A stretch of DNA of 64,000 nucleotides from an uncultured bacterium. GTDB lineage: Bacteria > Nitrospirota > Thermodesulfovibrionia > Thermodesulfovibrionales > Thermodesulfovibrionaceae. A program made the translations under genes and the position numbers. The notes beneath the pieces were generated by a model. It was given only the letters and a program-made list of their open reading frames with translations. It was not told where the DNA came from and ran no database searches. Below, one piece after another: positions 1-8,090 of this stretch. Each line of letters begins with the position of its first letter. Position 1 is the stretch's first letter. The stretch spans positions 20,684-84,683 of the forward strand of contig CALLBR010000011.1 of NCBI GenBank assembly GCA_937998865.1, read 5' to 3'.

Positions 1-85
1 ATCTCTCACCTAACAGATGAAGGCATTCGTTATCAATTAGAATTTCATAACTTCGCTCACCGAGCTCTACTCTTGTTTTATCCAT
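1..85 (-). CDS. aroB: 3-dehydroquinate synthase, N-terminal fragment (cut by window edge)
   Basis: Only the first 28 codons lie in the window, read leftward from ATG at 85. The peptide begins MDKTRVELGERSYEILI, and VELGERSYEI is the typical first strand of AroB, the second enzyme of the shikimate pathway (DAHP to 3-dehydroquinate). The start overlaps the last 8 nt of aroK, so the two genes are translationally coupled. The identification rests on this short N-terminus plus the aroK neighbour. Confidence 0.8.
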   Translation of the reverse strand, partial: MDKTRVELGERSYEILIDNECLHLLGER

Positions 86-599
86 CTTTAACCCCTAAAA
101 TTTCAATTATTTCCTTTGCAACCTCGTGAGGACTTTTATTATCAGTAATTACCCTGTAATCTGCCTTTTCATAAAAAGGCATTCTCTCCTTCATAAGCTC
201 TTTAATTTTTTCTAAGGGATTTTCAACCATTAATAAAGGCCTGTCTTTACAATTTTTTAATCTTTCAAAGATAGTCTCTTCTGAGGCAACTAAACAGAAA
301 ATTTTACCAGCCTTTTTAAAATTTGTAAAATTTTCCTCTCTCAAGATAGCTCCACCTCCAGCTGAAATAACTTGACCTTTGCTCTTAGTAACTATTTTGA
401 TTATTTCACTCTCTATATCTCTAAAAAGACTTTCTCCAAATTTATTAAAAATTTGAGAAATTTTCATACCTAAAGTCTTCTCGATAAGCTCATCAATATC
501 GATAAATTTCATACATAACTTCTTCGATAGAATTTTACCTACCGTTGTTTTTCCTGTTCCCATAAAACCAACTAATATTAAATTGGGTGATCCATTCAT
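78..599 (-). CDS. aroK: shikimate kinase
   Basis: Phosphorylates shikimate at the 3-hydroxyl in aromatic amino acid synthesis. The N-terminus carries a P-loop GFMGTGKTTVG followed by the DID motif (FIDIDELIE) for metal and shikimate binding, then SAGGGA and the lid arginines in CKDRPLL. The ORF track starts at a TTG (617), but ATG at 599 (MNGSPNLILVG) is the better start and gives about 173 aa, usual for the family. A TATAAT ends 6 nt before this ATG and there is no Shine-Dalgarno sequence, so the mRNA may be leaderless. It overlaps aroB. Confidence 0.93.
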   Translation of the reverse strand: MNGSPNLILVGFMGTGKTTVGKILSKKLCMKFIDIDELIEKTLGMKISQIFNKFGESLFRDIESEIIKIVTKSKGQVISAGGGAILREENFTNFKKAGKIFCLVASEETIFERLKNCKDRPLLMVENPLEKIKELMKERMPFYEKADYRVITDNKSPHEVAKEIIEILGVKDG

Positions 600-694
600 A
601 TTGTAATTATAATACAATTTTTATAGTTTCTCCTGCCATTTGCTTATAATGACAGAGTAACAAAAATCCATCAATTGATATAATAAAAAATAAC

Positions 695-1240
695 ATGTCA
701 ATGAGATTGATAAAAAAGAATATTTCTATTTTTTTAATCTTAATTGTATCCTTCAGTCTCTATTTTTGCAAAAAACAAGAAAATACAACATACAAGGTAG
801 TAGAAATAAATGATGGCGATACAGTGACTTTAGTAATGGATAAATTTTTAGGTCTAATTATTAAAACTGAAAGAGTAAGACTAATTGGTATTGATGCTCC
901 GGAATTGGGTCAACAACCATGGGGCAGAAGAGCTAAGAATTATTTACGAAATATTATAAAGGAAAGTGATTGGCAAGTAAGAATTGAGCTTGATGTGCAG
1001 CATAGAGATAAATATGGAAGAATTCTTGCATATCTTTGGGATAAAAAGGGAAATATGATCAATTATCTAATGGTAAGAAATGGATATGCCTTGGTATATA
1101 CAATTCCTCCTAATGTAAAGTACTCTCATTTACTCTTAGAGGCTCAGAGACTCGCTCGACAGGAAAAACTTGGTATTTGGGGGAAAGAAGGACTTAAAGA
1201 GAGCCCTTCTGATTGGCGTAAAGAAACCCTGAGGTATTAA
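695..1240 (+). CDS. exported thermonuclease-like (SNase-fold) protein
   Basis: A hydrophobic N-terminal segment (about residues 9-24) ends in LYFCKK, so it is exported and perhaps lipid-anchored, although the lipobox is not classical. The rest is a staphylococcal nuclease domain: VVEINDGDTV, VRLIGIDAPE, DKYGRILAYLW, NGYALVY and LGIWG. Family members cleave DNA or RNA with Ca2+, and the conserved Asp, Arg and Glu positions appear kept. Two ATGs (695 and 701) compete. The end overlaps the end of pgi by 4 nt (convergent). TATAAT lies 10 nt before ATG without an SD. Confidence 0.85.
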   Translation: MSMRLIKKNISIFLILIVSFSLYFCKKQENTTYKVVEINDGDTVTLVMDKFLGLIIKTERVRLIGIDAPELGQQPWGRRAKNYLRNIIKESDWQVRIELDVQHRDKYGRILAYLWDKKGNMINYLMVRNGYALVYTIPPNVKYSHLLLEAQRLARQEKLGIWGKEGLKESPSDWRKETLRY

Positions 1241-2559
1241 ATTATAATTCTCTCTTTTTTCAAATAGTTTTTCACCTCATCACCTTCACTCTCAAATCCT
1301 CTTTTTCCAAGAGCTCCATAGGTAAGTCTTTTGCCCAATTCAACGCCTGGTTGATTGAAGGGATTTATACTGTAAAGAAAACCAGCCATGGCAGTTGTAA
1401 CTTGAAGAAACTGAAAAATTTGTCCCAATGTATGGGAATCTATTTTAGGCATTATTATTTTCATATTAGGCTTTTTATGAAGAGATAATGCCATTTCTGT
1501 AGCAATCTGTTCAGTATGCATCAATTCTTCAAGAGTATGTCCTCCTAAAAAACGTAATCCTTCTATATGGTAAAATTCTTCAGGGATTTCTTCTTGAACA
1601 TCGTGCCTTTCAACGGAAACAAAAAGTATTACCTTATCCTCAGGACCTTCCATCCATAGTTGGAGTTGAGAATGTTGGTCTGTTGTTCCTAAAGATGGAT
1701 AGGGAGTTGTACCTTTCCCATCTTTACCAAGGCTTTCAGCCCAAAGTTGGCAAAACCATTCAGAGAGACTCCTAAGCCGGTCAGAGTAAGGAAGAAATAC
1801 AATTATTTTCTTATCCTTGGAAACATCCATCAAATAAAGACTTGAAGCCAAATAAGCCATAGGATTTTCAGCAAGATTATTTGCTGTAGCTTTTTCTGTT
1901 ATTTCCTTTGCGCCTTCAAGGAGGTCCTCACTATTTATACCTATTGCTTCAGCTAAAAAGAGTCCCACCGGAGACAATACAGAGTATCTTCCTCCCACCT
2001 TTTTTGGAATTTCAAGTGTAGGAATATCGTATTCTTCAGAAAGTATTCTGAGATTACCTTTTTCAGGATCTGTTGTAAAGACAAAATGTTCTCTCACTTC
2101 CATTTTCTTATCTCTAATCATTCTCCAAAAAATTAAAAAGGAAGCCAAAGTCTCTGAGGTGCTTCCTGACTTGGAAATAACATTTATGAGAGTCTTCTTT
2201 AAATCAATGAGCTCTATTAAATTTCTTAGGGTATAAGGATCTACATTGTCAAATATAAAAACCTTCGGTTTTTTTTGGAAATTATGAAAAGTGCTTAAAC
2301 TCTCTAAGATAACCTTTGGACCTAATGCACTGCCTCCAATTCCAAGTAAAATAAAATATTCATATTCTCTTGCCTTTTGCCCAATCTCTTTAATTTTTTT
2401 CAAATCTTGATAAGGAAGATTTAAAAAATCCAAATCCTCATTTTTTCTTTCCCTTAGGAGATTTACTGCCTTTTCTGCCCTATTCTCTATTTCATCAAAA
2501 TCAAGACCACTCTGTCCTATCCTTTCCTTCAAAATATTCGTTAAGTCAAGCTTTATCAC
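1237..2559 (-). CDS. pgi: glucose-6-phosphate isomerase
   Basis: Interconverts glucose-6-P and fructose-6-P. Signatures in order are GIGGSALGP, SKSGSTSET, the WAESLGK catalytic Glu region, TTDQHSQLQLW with the catalytic His, and FNQPGVELGK with the catalytic Lys. At 440 aa it belongs to the shorter bacterial PGI type. It starts at GTG, with GGAGG 8 nt upstream. The start lies inside the end of the 53-aa membrane ORF (14-nt overlap), making it the last gene of the hemL operon. Confidence 0.96.
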   Translation of the reverse strand: MIKLDLTNILKERIGQSGLDFDEIENRAEKAVNLLRERKNEDLDFLNLPYQDLKKIKEIGQKAREYEYFILLGIGGSALGPKVILESLSTFHNFQKKPKVFIFDNVDPYTLRNLIELIDLKKTLINVISKSGSTSETLASFLIFWRMIRDKKMEVREHFVFTTDPEKGNLRILSEEYDIPTLEIPKKVGGRYSVLSPVGLFLAEAIGINSEDLLEGAKEITEKATANNLAENPMAYLASSLYLMDVSKDKKIIVFLPYSDRLRSLSEWFCQLWAESLGKDGKGTTPYPSLGTTDQHSQLQLWMEGPEDKVILFVSVERHDVQEEIPEEFYHIEGLRFLGGHTLEELMHTEQIATEMALSLHKKPNMKIIMPKIDSHTLGQIFQFLQVTTAMAGFLYSINPFNQPGVELGKRLTYGALGKRGFESEGDEVKNYLKKERIII

Positions 2560-2707
2560 CTTTTTTGCCTCCTTTCTTCGAAAAATAAGCCATTAAAAAA
2601 ACAATGAAAACCAACAAGAGAATTATAATAGCAAGAATCTTCGTAATCTTAAATGCCATAATTACAAGAAGAGCTAAAGCTAAAAGAAAATATATCTGCC
2701 AGCTCAA
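2546..2707 (-). CDS. small membrane protein, 53 aa, unknown function (not in ORF track)
   Basis: The frame TTG AGC TGG CAG reads through 53 codons to TGA at 2546. The start has a strong SD, AAGGAG, 7 nt upstream of TTG. The product has a membrane-spanning stretch (LLALALLVIMAF), a short KITK turn, a second long hydrophobic helix (ILAIIILLLVFIVFLMA) and a basic tail SKKGGKKGDKA. It sits 11 nt after atpI and overlaps the pgi start by 14 nt. Function unknown; the place beside atpZI hints at a membrane or ATP-synthase-linked role, which is only inference. Confidence 0.65.
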   Translation of the reverse strand: MSWQIYFLLALALLVIMAFKITKILAIIILLLVFIVFLMAYFSKKGGKKGDKA

Positions 2708-2718
2708 GATTCTTCTCC

Positions 2719-3126
2719 TTATTTATCTTCTCTTTCATTCTGATTTTGAGTTGATAAATTTTCTAATTTCTGCTTTTTTATGAAAGCATAAGCCTCCTTT
2801 ACTGATACTACAAGTATTGCTATAAAGCCCATTAACAATCCTTTAATATTAAATAGTCCCTTTATAGCTATGAACCATAAAAACAAAAAAATTGCTCCTA
2901 ATTTTAAATAACTAAGGCCTATTACAGTAAGTTGAAACATTGGTTTCCCAAAAAATTTCTTCACTGCCCAAGCAAGCTCCCTTAAGCTCAACCAACTTAT
3001 AAATCCGCCAAGTATAACATTAAATGCTACAATTTTATCCTCCCAAAACAAATAACTTCCTGCTGCCAAGATAGGAATTAAGATAATTGCTCCTTTATTT
3101 ATTCTCTTGATTGTCTCTTTGTCCAT
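2719..3126 (-). CDS. atpI: ATP synthase subunit I-like membrane protein
   Basis: 135 aa with about four predicted transmembrane helices (for example GAIILIPILAAGSYLF, VAFNVILGGFISWLSL, LTVIGLSYLKLGAIFLFLWF and KGLLMGFIAILVVSV), the layout of AtpI, which assists c-ring assembly of F1Fo synthases. It overlaps the upstream atpZ by 32 nt. No a, b or c subunit genes follow, so the pair is separated from the main atp genes. No SD is evident at ATG 3126; translation probably depends on coupling to atpZ. Confidence 0.75.
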   Translation of the reverse strand: MDKETIKRINKGAIILIPILAAGSYLFWEDKIVAFNVILGGFISWLSLRELAWAVKKFFGKPMFQLTVIGLSYLKLGAIFLFLWFIAIKGLFNIKGLLMGFIAILVVSVKEAYAFIKKQKLENLSTQNQNEREDK

Positions 3127-3349
3127 TTGTCTTATTAACCTTCCTTATAAATCTAAAAATTTCTTTAACTCCTGCGGCAAAGCCTGCCATAAGAAAAATT
3201 ATAGATAAAAAAGGGAATGTATTTAAAGCCTTGTCAATTAAATATCCTAAAATAATACCAATAACTACGCATAAAACAAAGTTTATGCCAAGGGCTGATG
3301 CTTCGAGGATTACCTTGAAAATTGATTTTTTTGCTCCTTCATCACTCAT
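3095..3349 (-). CDS. atpZ: AtpZ/AtpI family protein
   Basis: 84 aa with two transmembrane helices (ALGINFVLCVVIGIILGYLID and FPFLSIIFLMAGFAAGVKEIF) and a basic C-terminus, the pattern of the AtpZ half of the AtpZI pair. The family is linked to F-type ATP synthase assembly and, in some bacteria, Mg/Ca transport. ATG overlaps the torD-like stop by 4 nt (ATGA). The following gene is the AtpI-like protein, which supports the call. Confidence 0.75.
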   Translation of the reverse strand: MSDEGAKKSIFKVILEASALGINFVLCVVIGIILGYLIDKALNTFPFLSIIFLMAGFAAGVKEIFRFIRKVNKTNGQRDNQENK

Positions 3350-3870
3350 ACTATTCCCTCACTCTCTGATAATACAAACTCTTTCAACGAAGTTGCAACC
3401 TCTTTATAGAAATCTGTTTTAGCTTTTTCATACACATTATCGCAAAACAAAGGGAGCCATTCCCTCAATCTTTTTAAAAATTCTATTTGTAACTCTAAAA
3501 GATTTTGCTCCACCAGATAACTCATGAAGATAAGTTCCATTGAAACATGATCTGGTGGTAAGTCAAATTCTTCCTCAATAGCTACTCCTGCAGCCCAGTA
3601 GAAGTGCTGAACATGGAGCAAATCTACTGCAATGGGAATTTCTTTGTAGATAAGCTCTCTGTAATAACTTTCATAATTGGGTACCTGACCCTCATTAAAT
3701 AAATTAATAAAGTCCTCACATATATCTTCATAACTATCTGCTATTGAGAATCCAATGAAATTTTCAAATTCCTCTATAAGTTGAAATTCAGGGATGTTAA
3801 GGAATAGTAAACCAAAAAGCCTGTATGTTTCAGCTCTTTCTTGTTGTTCTAAGGGATCAAAAAGGCTCAT
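3346..3870 (-). CDS. TorD/DmsD/NarJ-type redox enzyme maturation chaperone
   Basis: 174 aa, all-alpha, starting with [16 protein letters not shown]. The motif [27 protein letters not shown] and the [17 protein letters not shown] segment match the conserved region of TorD-family chaperones, which bind twin-arginine signal peptides of molybdenum enzymes. No molybdoenzyme gene is adjacent, so its client is elsewhere. It overlaps hemL and atpZ by 4 nt each. The subfamily cannot be settled by eye. Confidence 0.8.
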   Translation of the reverse strand: MSLFDPLEQQERAETYRLFGLLFLNIPEFQLIEEFENFIGFSIADSYEDICEDFINLFNEGQVPNYESYYRELIYKEIPIAVDLLHVQHFYWAAGVAIEEEFDLPPDHVSMELIFMSYLVEQNLLELQIEFLKRLREWLPLFCDNVYEKAKTDFYKEVATSLKEFVLSESEGIV

Positions 3871-5150
3871 AATTCTTTAAAGGTATTATAAGCAGCTTCT
3901 ATGGTTTTGTCTATGTCCTTTGTATTATGGCTAAGAGAGATAAAGCCTGCTTCAAATTGGGAAGGTGCTATATATATACCTTTTTGAAGCATTCCCCAGA
4001 AAAATTTCTTAAACTTTTCTGTATCTGAAGTTTTAGCAGTTTTTGCATCGATTACTTCCATCTCTGTAAAATAAGTGCAAAACATAGTACCAGCCCTATA
4101 AAATTTAACCTTTATCCCAGCCCTTTTAGCAGCATCTCTTAAGCCTTCTTCAAGATGAACCATTGTTTTTTCAAGTTTTTTATAAGTTGAAGTCTTTTTT
4201 AATATTTTCAATGTTTCAATTCCTGCAGTCATTGCAAGAGGATTACCTGATAAAGTACCAGCTTGATAAACAGCGCCCTCTGGAGCAACAATCTGCATTA
4301 CTTCTCTTTTGCCTCCATAGGCACCTACAGGTAATCCCCCTCCAATTACCTTACCAAGACATGTAAGATCAGGTTTAATTTTGTAGTGAGCCTGAGCTCC
4401 ACCAAAGGAGACTCTAAAGCCTGTCATAACTTCATCAAAAATCAAAAGTATACCATATTTTTCTGTCTCCTCCCTCAGGGTAATTAAAAAATCCTCTTTT
4501 GGTAAAATACAACCCATATTCCCTACCACAGGCTCTACAATGACACAAGCAACATCACGCCAATGCTCTTTCACTGTAGATTTAAAGACTTCTTTATCAT
4601 TGAAGGGAAGAACTATTGTTTCAGCTGCATAGGAGTTAGGAACTCCTAAACTATCTGGAATACCTAAGGTTGCTCCTCCTGAACCAGCTGACACAAGAAG
4701 GCCATCTACATGACCATGATAACAACCTTCAAACTTTATTACTTTTGATCGATTTGTATAACCTCTTGCCACCCTTATGGCAGACATAGTAGCCTCGGTA
4801 CCAGAATTTACCATACGAATTTTTTCCATGGAAGGAAAAGCAGCCTTTAGGAGCTCAACAAGTTCTATTTCAAGCTTAGTAGGAGCCCCATAGCTTGTTC
4901 CTTTCTCAATGGACCTTTTTAAAGCCTTTACCACTGGTGGATAAGCATGTCCTAAAATAAGAGGTCCCCAAGACAAAACATAATCTATGTATTGGTTACC
5001 ATCTACATCGTACAACTTTGAACCTTTTGCCCTTTCTATGAAAATAGGATTACCACCCACTGCTTTAAAAGCTCTAACTGGACTGTTAACTCCGCCAGGC
5101 ATGCTTTTTAAAGCTCTTTTATAAAGCTTTTGAGATTTTTTTATCTTCAC
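3867..5150 (-). CDS. hemL: glutamate-1-semialdehyde 2,1-aminomutase
   Basis: PLP enzyme making 5-aminolevulinate in the C5 tetrapyrrole route. Seen are [12 protein letters not shown], the [16 protein letters not shown] region, [22 protein letters not shown] with the cofactor Asp, and [16 protein letters not shown] with the Schiff-base Lys. 427 aa is normal. The start is GTG with GGAGG 7 nt upstream. First gene of the six-gene run hemL-torD-atpZ-atpI-smORF-pgi, so haem supply is co-transcribed with a redox chaperone. Confidence 0.97.
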   Translation of the reverse strand: MKIKKSQKLYKRALKSMPGGVNSPVRAFKAVGGNPIFIERAKGSKLYDVDGNQYIDYVLSWGPLILGHAYPPVVKALKRSIEKGTSYGAPTKLEIELVELLKAAFPSMEKIRMVNSGTEATMSAIRVARGYTNRSKVIKFEGCYHGHVDGLLVSAGSGGATLGIPDSLGVPNSYAAETIVLPFNDKEVFKSTVKEHWRDVACVIVEPVVGNMGCILPKEDFLITLREETEKYGILLIFDEVMTGFRVSFGGAQAHYKIKPDLTCLGKVIGGGLPVGAYGGKREVMQIVAPEGAVYQAGTLSGNPLAMTAGIETLKILKKTSTYKKLEKTMVHLEEGLRDAAKRAGIKVKFYRAGTMFCTYFTEMEVIDAKTAKTSDTEKFKKFFWGMLQKGIYIAPSQFEAGFISLSHNTKDIDKTIEAAYNTFKEL

Positions 5151-5356
5151 TTTAAACCTCCTGTTGAATATTTTTTCTTTTCAAATTTAATAAAAATAAC
5201 AAAAAAATTTGGAAAATCTCAAATCTTATAAAAATCTCTTCTTTAGGTTCCTAAGAAATAGCAATCCTGCTTTTGAGAAGAATCATAGTAAGAATTGGAG
5301 GCAATTAAATTTGGAAAAAACAAGAAGGAAGATAAAAATCTTTTAATAAAAAAAAA

Positions 5357-5476
<120 letters not shown>

Positions 5477-5481
5477 TTTTT

Positions 5482-5511
5482 ATGCTAACACACTCTCTTA
5501 AAAAATTGCAA
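5482..5511 (-). promoter_or_regulatory. probable promoter of the lone 5S rRNA
   Basis: On the (-) strand TTGCAA and TAGCAT are separated by 18 nt, and a start 7 nt after the -10 box falls at the mature 5S 5' end. Each hexamer matches the sigma-70 consensus at 4 of 6 positions. The placement makes it plausible that this 5S copy is transcribed on its own. Confidence 0.45.
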
Positions 5512-5794
5512 GCATTAATTTTGCCCATTGGTTAATATTTTAAAATGTCAAATTTTTCATAATTTTCATCCTAAACCCTATCGATCAGCTGGTAAAGACA
5601 GATTGCTTCAACCTCTAAAAGCTCGGAGTGGAAATTACAATGGAGGAGTTATTGCTAGACTCACAAAGTAAGCCGTGGACATCCCTTTGTAGGCGTTTAC
5701 AAAAAGAGCTAATAAAGATAAGATTCCTTGGCTGCATGCGGATGCTCCTATTGACATAAAGAGGTATTGCCTAGTCGCTAAGGCTCCTGGCAAT

Positions 5795-5825
5795 TAAAGA
5801 AAAAAGCCCTCGCATTGCGAGATTT
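5795..5825 (-). terminator. rho-independent terminator after the trp/unknown operon
   Basis: On the (-) strand the hairpin CTCGC-AAT-GCGAG is followed by GGCTTTTTTC. It lies about 45 nt after the stop of the 5869-6480 gene, so it would end the trpEGD run. The stem is short (5 bp plus a wobble) but GC-rich for this genome. A weaker T-run (ATTTTT) on the other side could let it work in both directions. Confidence 0.6.
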
Positions 5826-5868
5826 TTAAATTTTACTTCAATTTATGCCTTTATTTGCTTAATGACAA

Positions 5869-6480
5869 TCAAGAATTAAAATACTTCTGCCTAATATAAC
5901 GTATAATATCATCATAAACTGTGGGAACCACAAGAAATATCTCAATGTCATTAGGCAATGAAAGTTTAATTCTGTCTTGATCCTTAAGAATAAGTATTCC
6001 TGATTCTCCTTCTTGAAGGGAATCATTTATTTTTGTTGAAATTTCAGAAAGTCGTTTTTGATATACTTCGTTAAAATGATTGAATATTTCCTCCAGTACA
6101 GAAGCTGTTTTTACAATTCTCAGACAATTACCCCAGTCTATATAGGCTCCAAAAGTTTCCGGATTTTCAATTCCTATGACCTCTGCCCCTTCAGCCACTT
6201 TTTTCTCTATCAATAAAGAGAGGAAGGGATTCGTCTCTTTAATAACATTCAATGCTTCTTGTCCTTCAATAAAAATTGACTCAACAAAAATTTTAGTAAC
6301 AAAACCTAATTTTTCAAGCTTTTCTATGTGTGAAATAGCCTCATTCCAATACTTTTCTATCAAATTTTCTAAAGTTTCATCTTGAGAATCAGTAATAAAA
6401 ACATTAGGCACACAAAAAAGTCTTCTTTTTCCCTTAAATTCATCAACACTCAACCTTTGAATTTTCCCTAATTCAGCCAT
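5869..6480 (-). CDS. conserved-looking protein of unknown function, 203 aa
   Basis: I do not recognise it. It is soluble, with no signal peptide or membrane span, and alternates charged helices (LENLIEKYWNEAISHIEKLEKLG) with hydrophobic strands (ESGILILKD, DIEIFLVVP). C97 or C118-type cysteines are isolated, so no metal site is evident. It lies 31 nt after trpD on the same strand and just before a terminator, so it is probably the last gene of the trp transcript. A role in tryptophan metabolism is not shown by its sequence. Confidence 0.75.
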   Translation of the reverse strand: MAELGKIQRLSVDEFKGKRRLFCVPNVFITDSQDETLENLIEKYWNEAISHIEKLEKLGFVTKIFVESIFIEGQEALNVIKETNPFLSLLIEKKVAEGAEVIGIENPETFGAYIDWGNCLRIVKTASVLEEIFNHFNEVYQKRLSEISTKINDSLQEGESGILILKDQDRIKLSLPNDIEIFLVVPTVYDDIIRYIRQKYFNS

Positions 6481-6511
6481 CTTTGTTACCTTTAAAAGTT
6501 TCGTTTCTTTA

Positions 6512-7522
6512 TTAGAATGTATGTGAAAGTTTGATCAATGTTTCTAATTTCCTGTAAGCGTTGCCACTGTCAATGCTAACCTTTGCCATTTCGAAGCCTT
6601 CCATAAAATCTTTAGCTTTTCCTGCAACAGTAAGGGCAATTGCAGCATTCATAAGAACCATATCTCTTATTTCGTTTTTACATCCTTGCAACAGCGAAAG
6701 AATTATTCTTGCATTACTTTTTTTGTCTCCCCCTTTAATTTTATCAATATTTGCCCTTTTTAATCCAAAATCTTCGGGAGATATGGTTAACCATTCAAAT
6801 TTATTATTGTGATATCTAATTAAAAAACTCTTACCTGTAATTGATATTTCATCTAAGCCATCTTCACTGTGCACTACAGCTACATCCTCACAGTCAAGGA
6901 GGGCAAGCACTTTTGAAATAGGTTCCATATAATCTTTTGAAAATACTCCAATTAGTTGTCTCTTTACAGAAGCTGGATTAAGCATGGGACCTAAAATGTT
7001 AAAGATGGTTCTAATCTTCAGCTCTTTTCTTATGGGCACCACTCTTTTCATGGCAGGATGATAAATGGGTGCAAATAGTATAGTTATGCCACACTCAAAA
7101 AGACACTTTTCTGCTACATCTGGTGACATATCTACCTTTATACCTAATTCCTCTAAAACATCTATACTGCCGCATTGGCTTGAAGCAGAACGATTTCCAT
7201 GCTTTGCCACAGGCACTCCAGCGCCAGCTACTACAAAACTTGTAGCTGTTGATACATTAAAAGTACCCGCCATGTCTCCACCTGTGCCTACTATATCAAT
7301 TGTTCCAGGAGGACATTTTATTTTTATTGCGTGATCTCTAAATACTTGAACGGTAGCTAAAATTTCCTCTAAGGTTTCTCCTTTTACTGATAAACCCATT
7401 AGAAATGCGGAAATTTGTATTTCTGAAGCTTTTCCTTCTATTATTTCTAAAAAGCTCTTTTTTATTAAGTCAGAAGAAAGATTCCTTTTTAATGATAATT
7501 GTTTAATTGCCTCTTCAATCAT
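6512..7522 (-). CDS. trpD: anthranilate phosphoribosyltransferase
   Basis: Joins anthranilate with PRPP. The glycine-rich PRPP loop GTGGDMAGTFNVSTATSFV, KHGNRSASSQCGS and the metal-binding VHSEDGLDEIS are all present. 336 aa is the standard length. ATG overlaps trpG's stop by 4 nt. trpC, F, A and B are not in this window, so the pathway is split across loci. Confidence 0.96.
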   Translation of the reverse strand: MIEEAIKQLSLKRNLSSDLIKKSFLEIIEGKASEIQISAFLMGLSVKGETLEEILATVQVFRDHAIKIKCPPGTIDIVGTGGDMAGTFNVSTATSFVVAGAGVPVAKHGNRSASSQCGSIDVLEELGIKVDMSPDVAEKCLFECGITILFAPIYHPAMKRVVPIRKELKIRTIFNILGPMLNPASVKRQLIGVFSKDYMEPISKVLALLDCEDVAVVHSEDGLDEISITGKSFLIRYHNNKFEWLTISPEDFGLKRANIDKIKGGDKKSNARIILSLLQGCKNEIRDMVLMNAAIALTVAGKAKDFMEGFEMAKVSIDSGNAYRKLETLIKLSHTF

Positions 7523-8082
7523 AGTTTTAGAAAGTTACGTAATATATCTTTACCTACCTTTGTTAGTATACTCTCAGGATGAAATTGTACTCCTTCAACA
7601 ATGTATTCCTTATGTCTTACTCCCATAATAATTCCCCTTGATGTCCAGGCTGAAATTTCAAGACATTCAGGTAAACTCTCCTTTTCTATTATAAGGGAAT
7701 GATATCTTGTTGCTTCAAAGGGATTCTGAATGTCTTTAAAAATTGTTTTATTATCATGATATATTAGTGAAGTTTTTCCATGCATGATTTCAGGAGATTT
7801 AATTACCTTGCCACCAAAGGCTACTCCTATTGATTGATGACCTAAACATACACCGAGTATGGGTATTTTACCAGCAAAGTGTCTTATCAACTCTATAGAA
7901 ATACCTGCTTGCTGAGGAGTACAAGGTCCTGGAGAAATTATTATCTTTTCAGGGTTCATTTCCTCTATTTCTGAAATTGTTAATTTATCATTTCTATAGA
8001 CTTTAACCTCTTTATGAATCTCACCAATGTATTGATAGAGATTATAGGTAAAGGAGTCATAATTGTCTATTATTAAAATCAT
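7519..8082 (-). CDS. trpG: anthranilate synthase glutamine amidotransferase subunit
   Basis: Class I glutamine amidotransferase: oxyanion GPGPCTP region (SPGPCTPQQAG), nucleophile Cys in GVCLGHQSIG, and His-Glu in VQFHPES. 187 aa means a stand-alone domain. With trpE it supplies ammonia for anthranilate; the same subunit often also serves PabB for folate, which cannot be judged here. 8-nt gap after trpE. Confidence 0.95.
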   Translation of the reverse strand: MILIIDNYDSFTYNLYQYIGEIHKEVKVYRNDKLTISEIEEMNPEKIIISPGPCTPQQAGISIELIRHFAGKIPILGVCLGHQSIGVAFGGKVIKSPEIMHGKTSLIYHDNKTIFKDIQNPFEATRYHSLIIEKESLPECLEISAWTSRGIIMGVRHKEYIVEGVQFHPESILTKVGKDILRNFLKL

Positions 8083-8090
8083 AATGTTTT

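Larger units (their letters stand above)
5477..5868. other. 392-bp gap between 5S and the unknown gene; decayed coding-like stretch
   Basis: Besides the 5S promoter and a terminator, the + strand at about 5571-5797 reads in one frame as fragments such as KDRLLQPLKARSGNYNGG and ANKDKIPWLHADAP, broken by TAA and TAG. LLQPLK...SG-N-NGG and KDKIP recall ribosomal protein L2, but the match is faint, stops interrupt it and much would be missing. It also contains GATTGCTTC, a word seen in other gaps here. I treat it as a relic of unknown origin. Confidence 0.25.
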
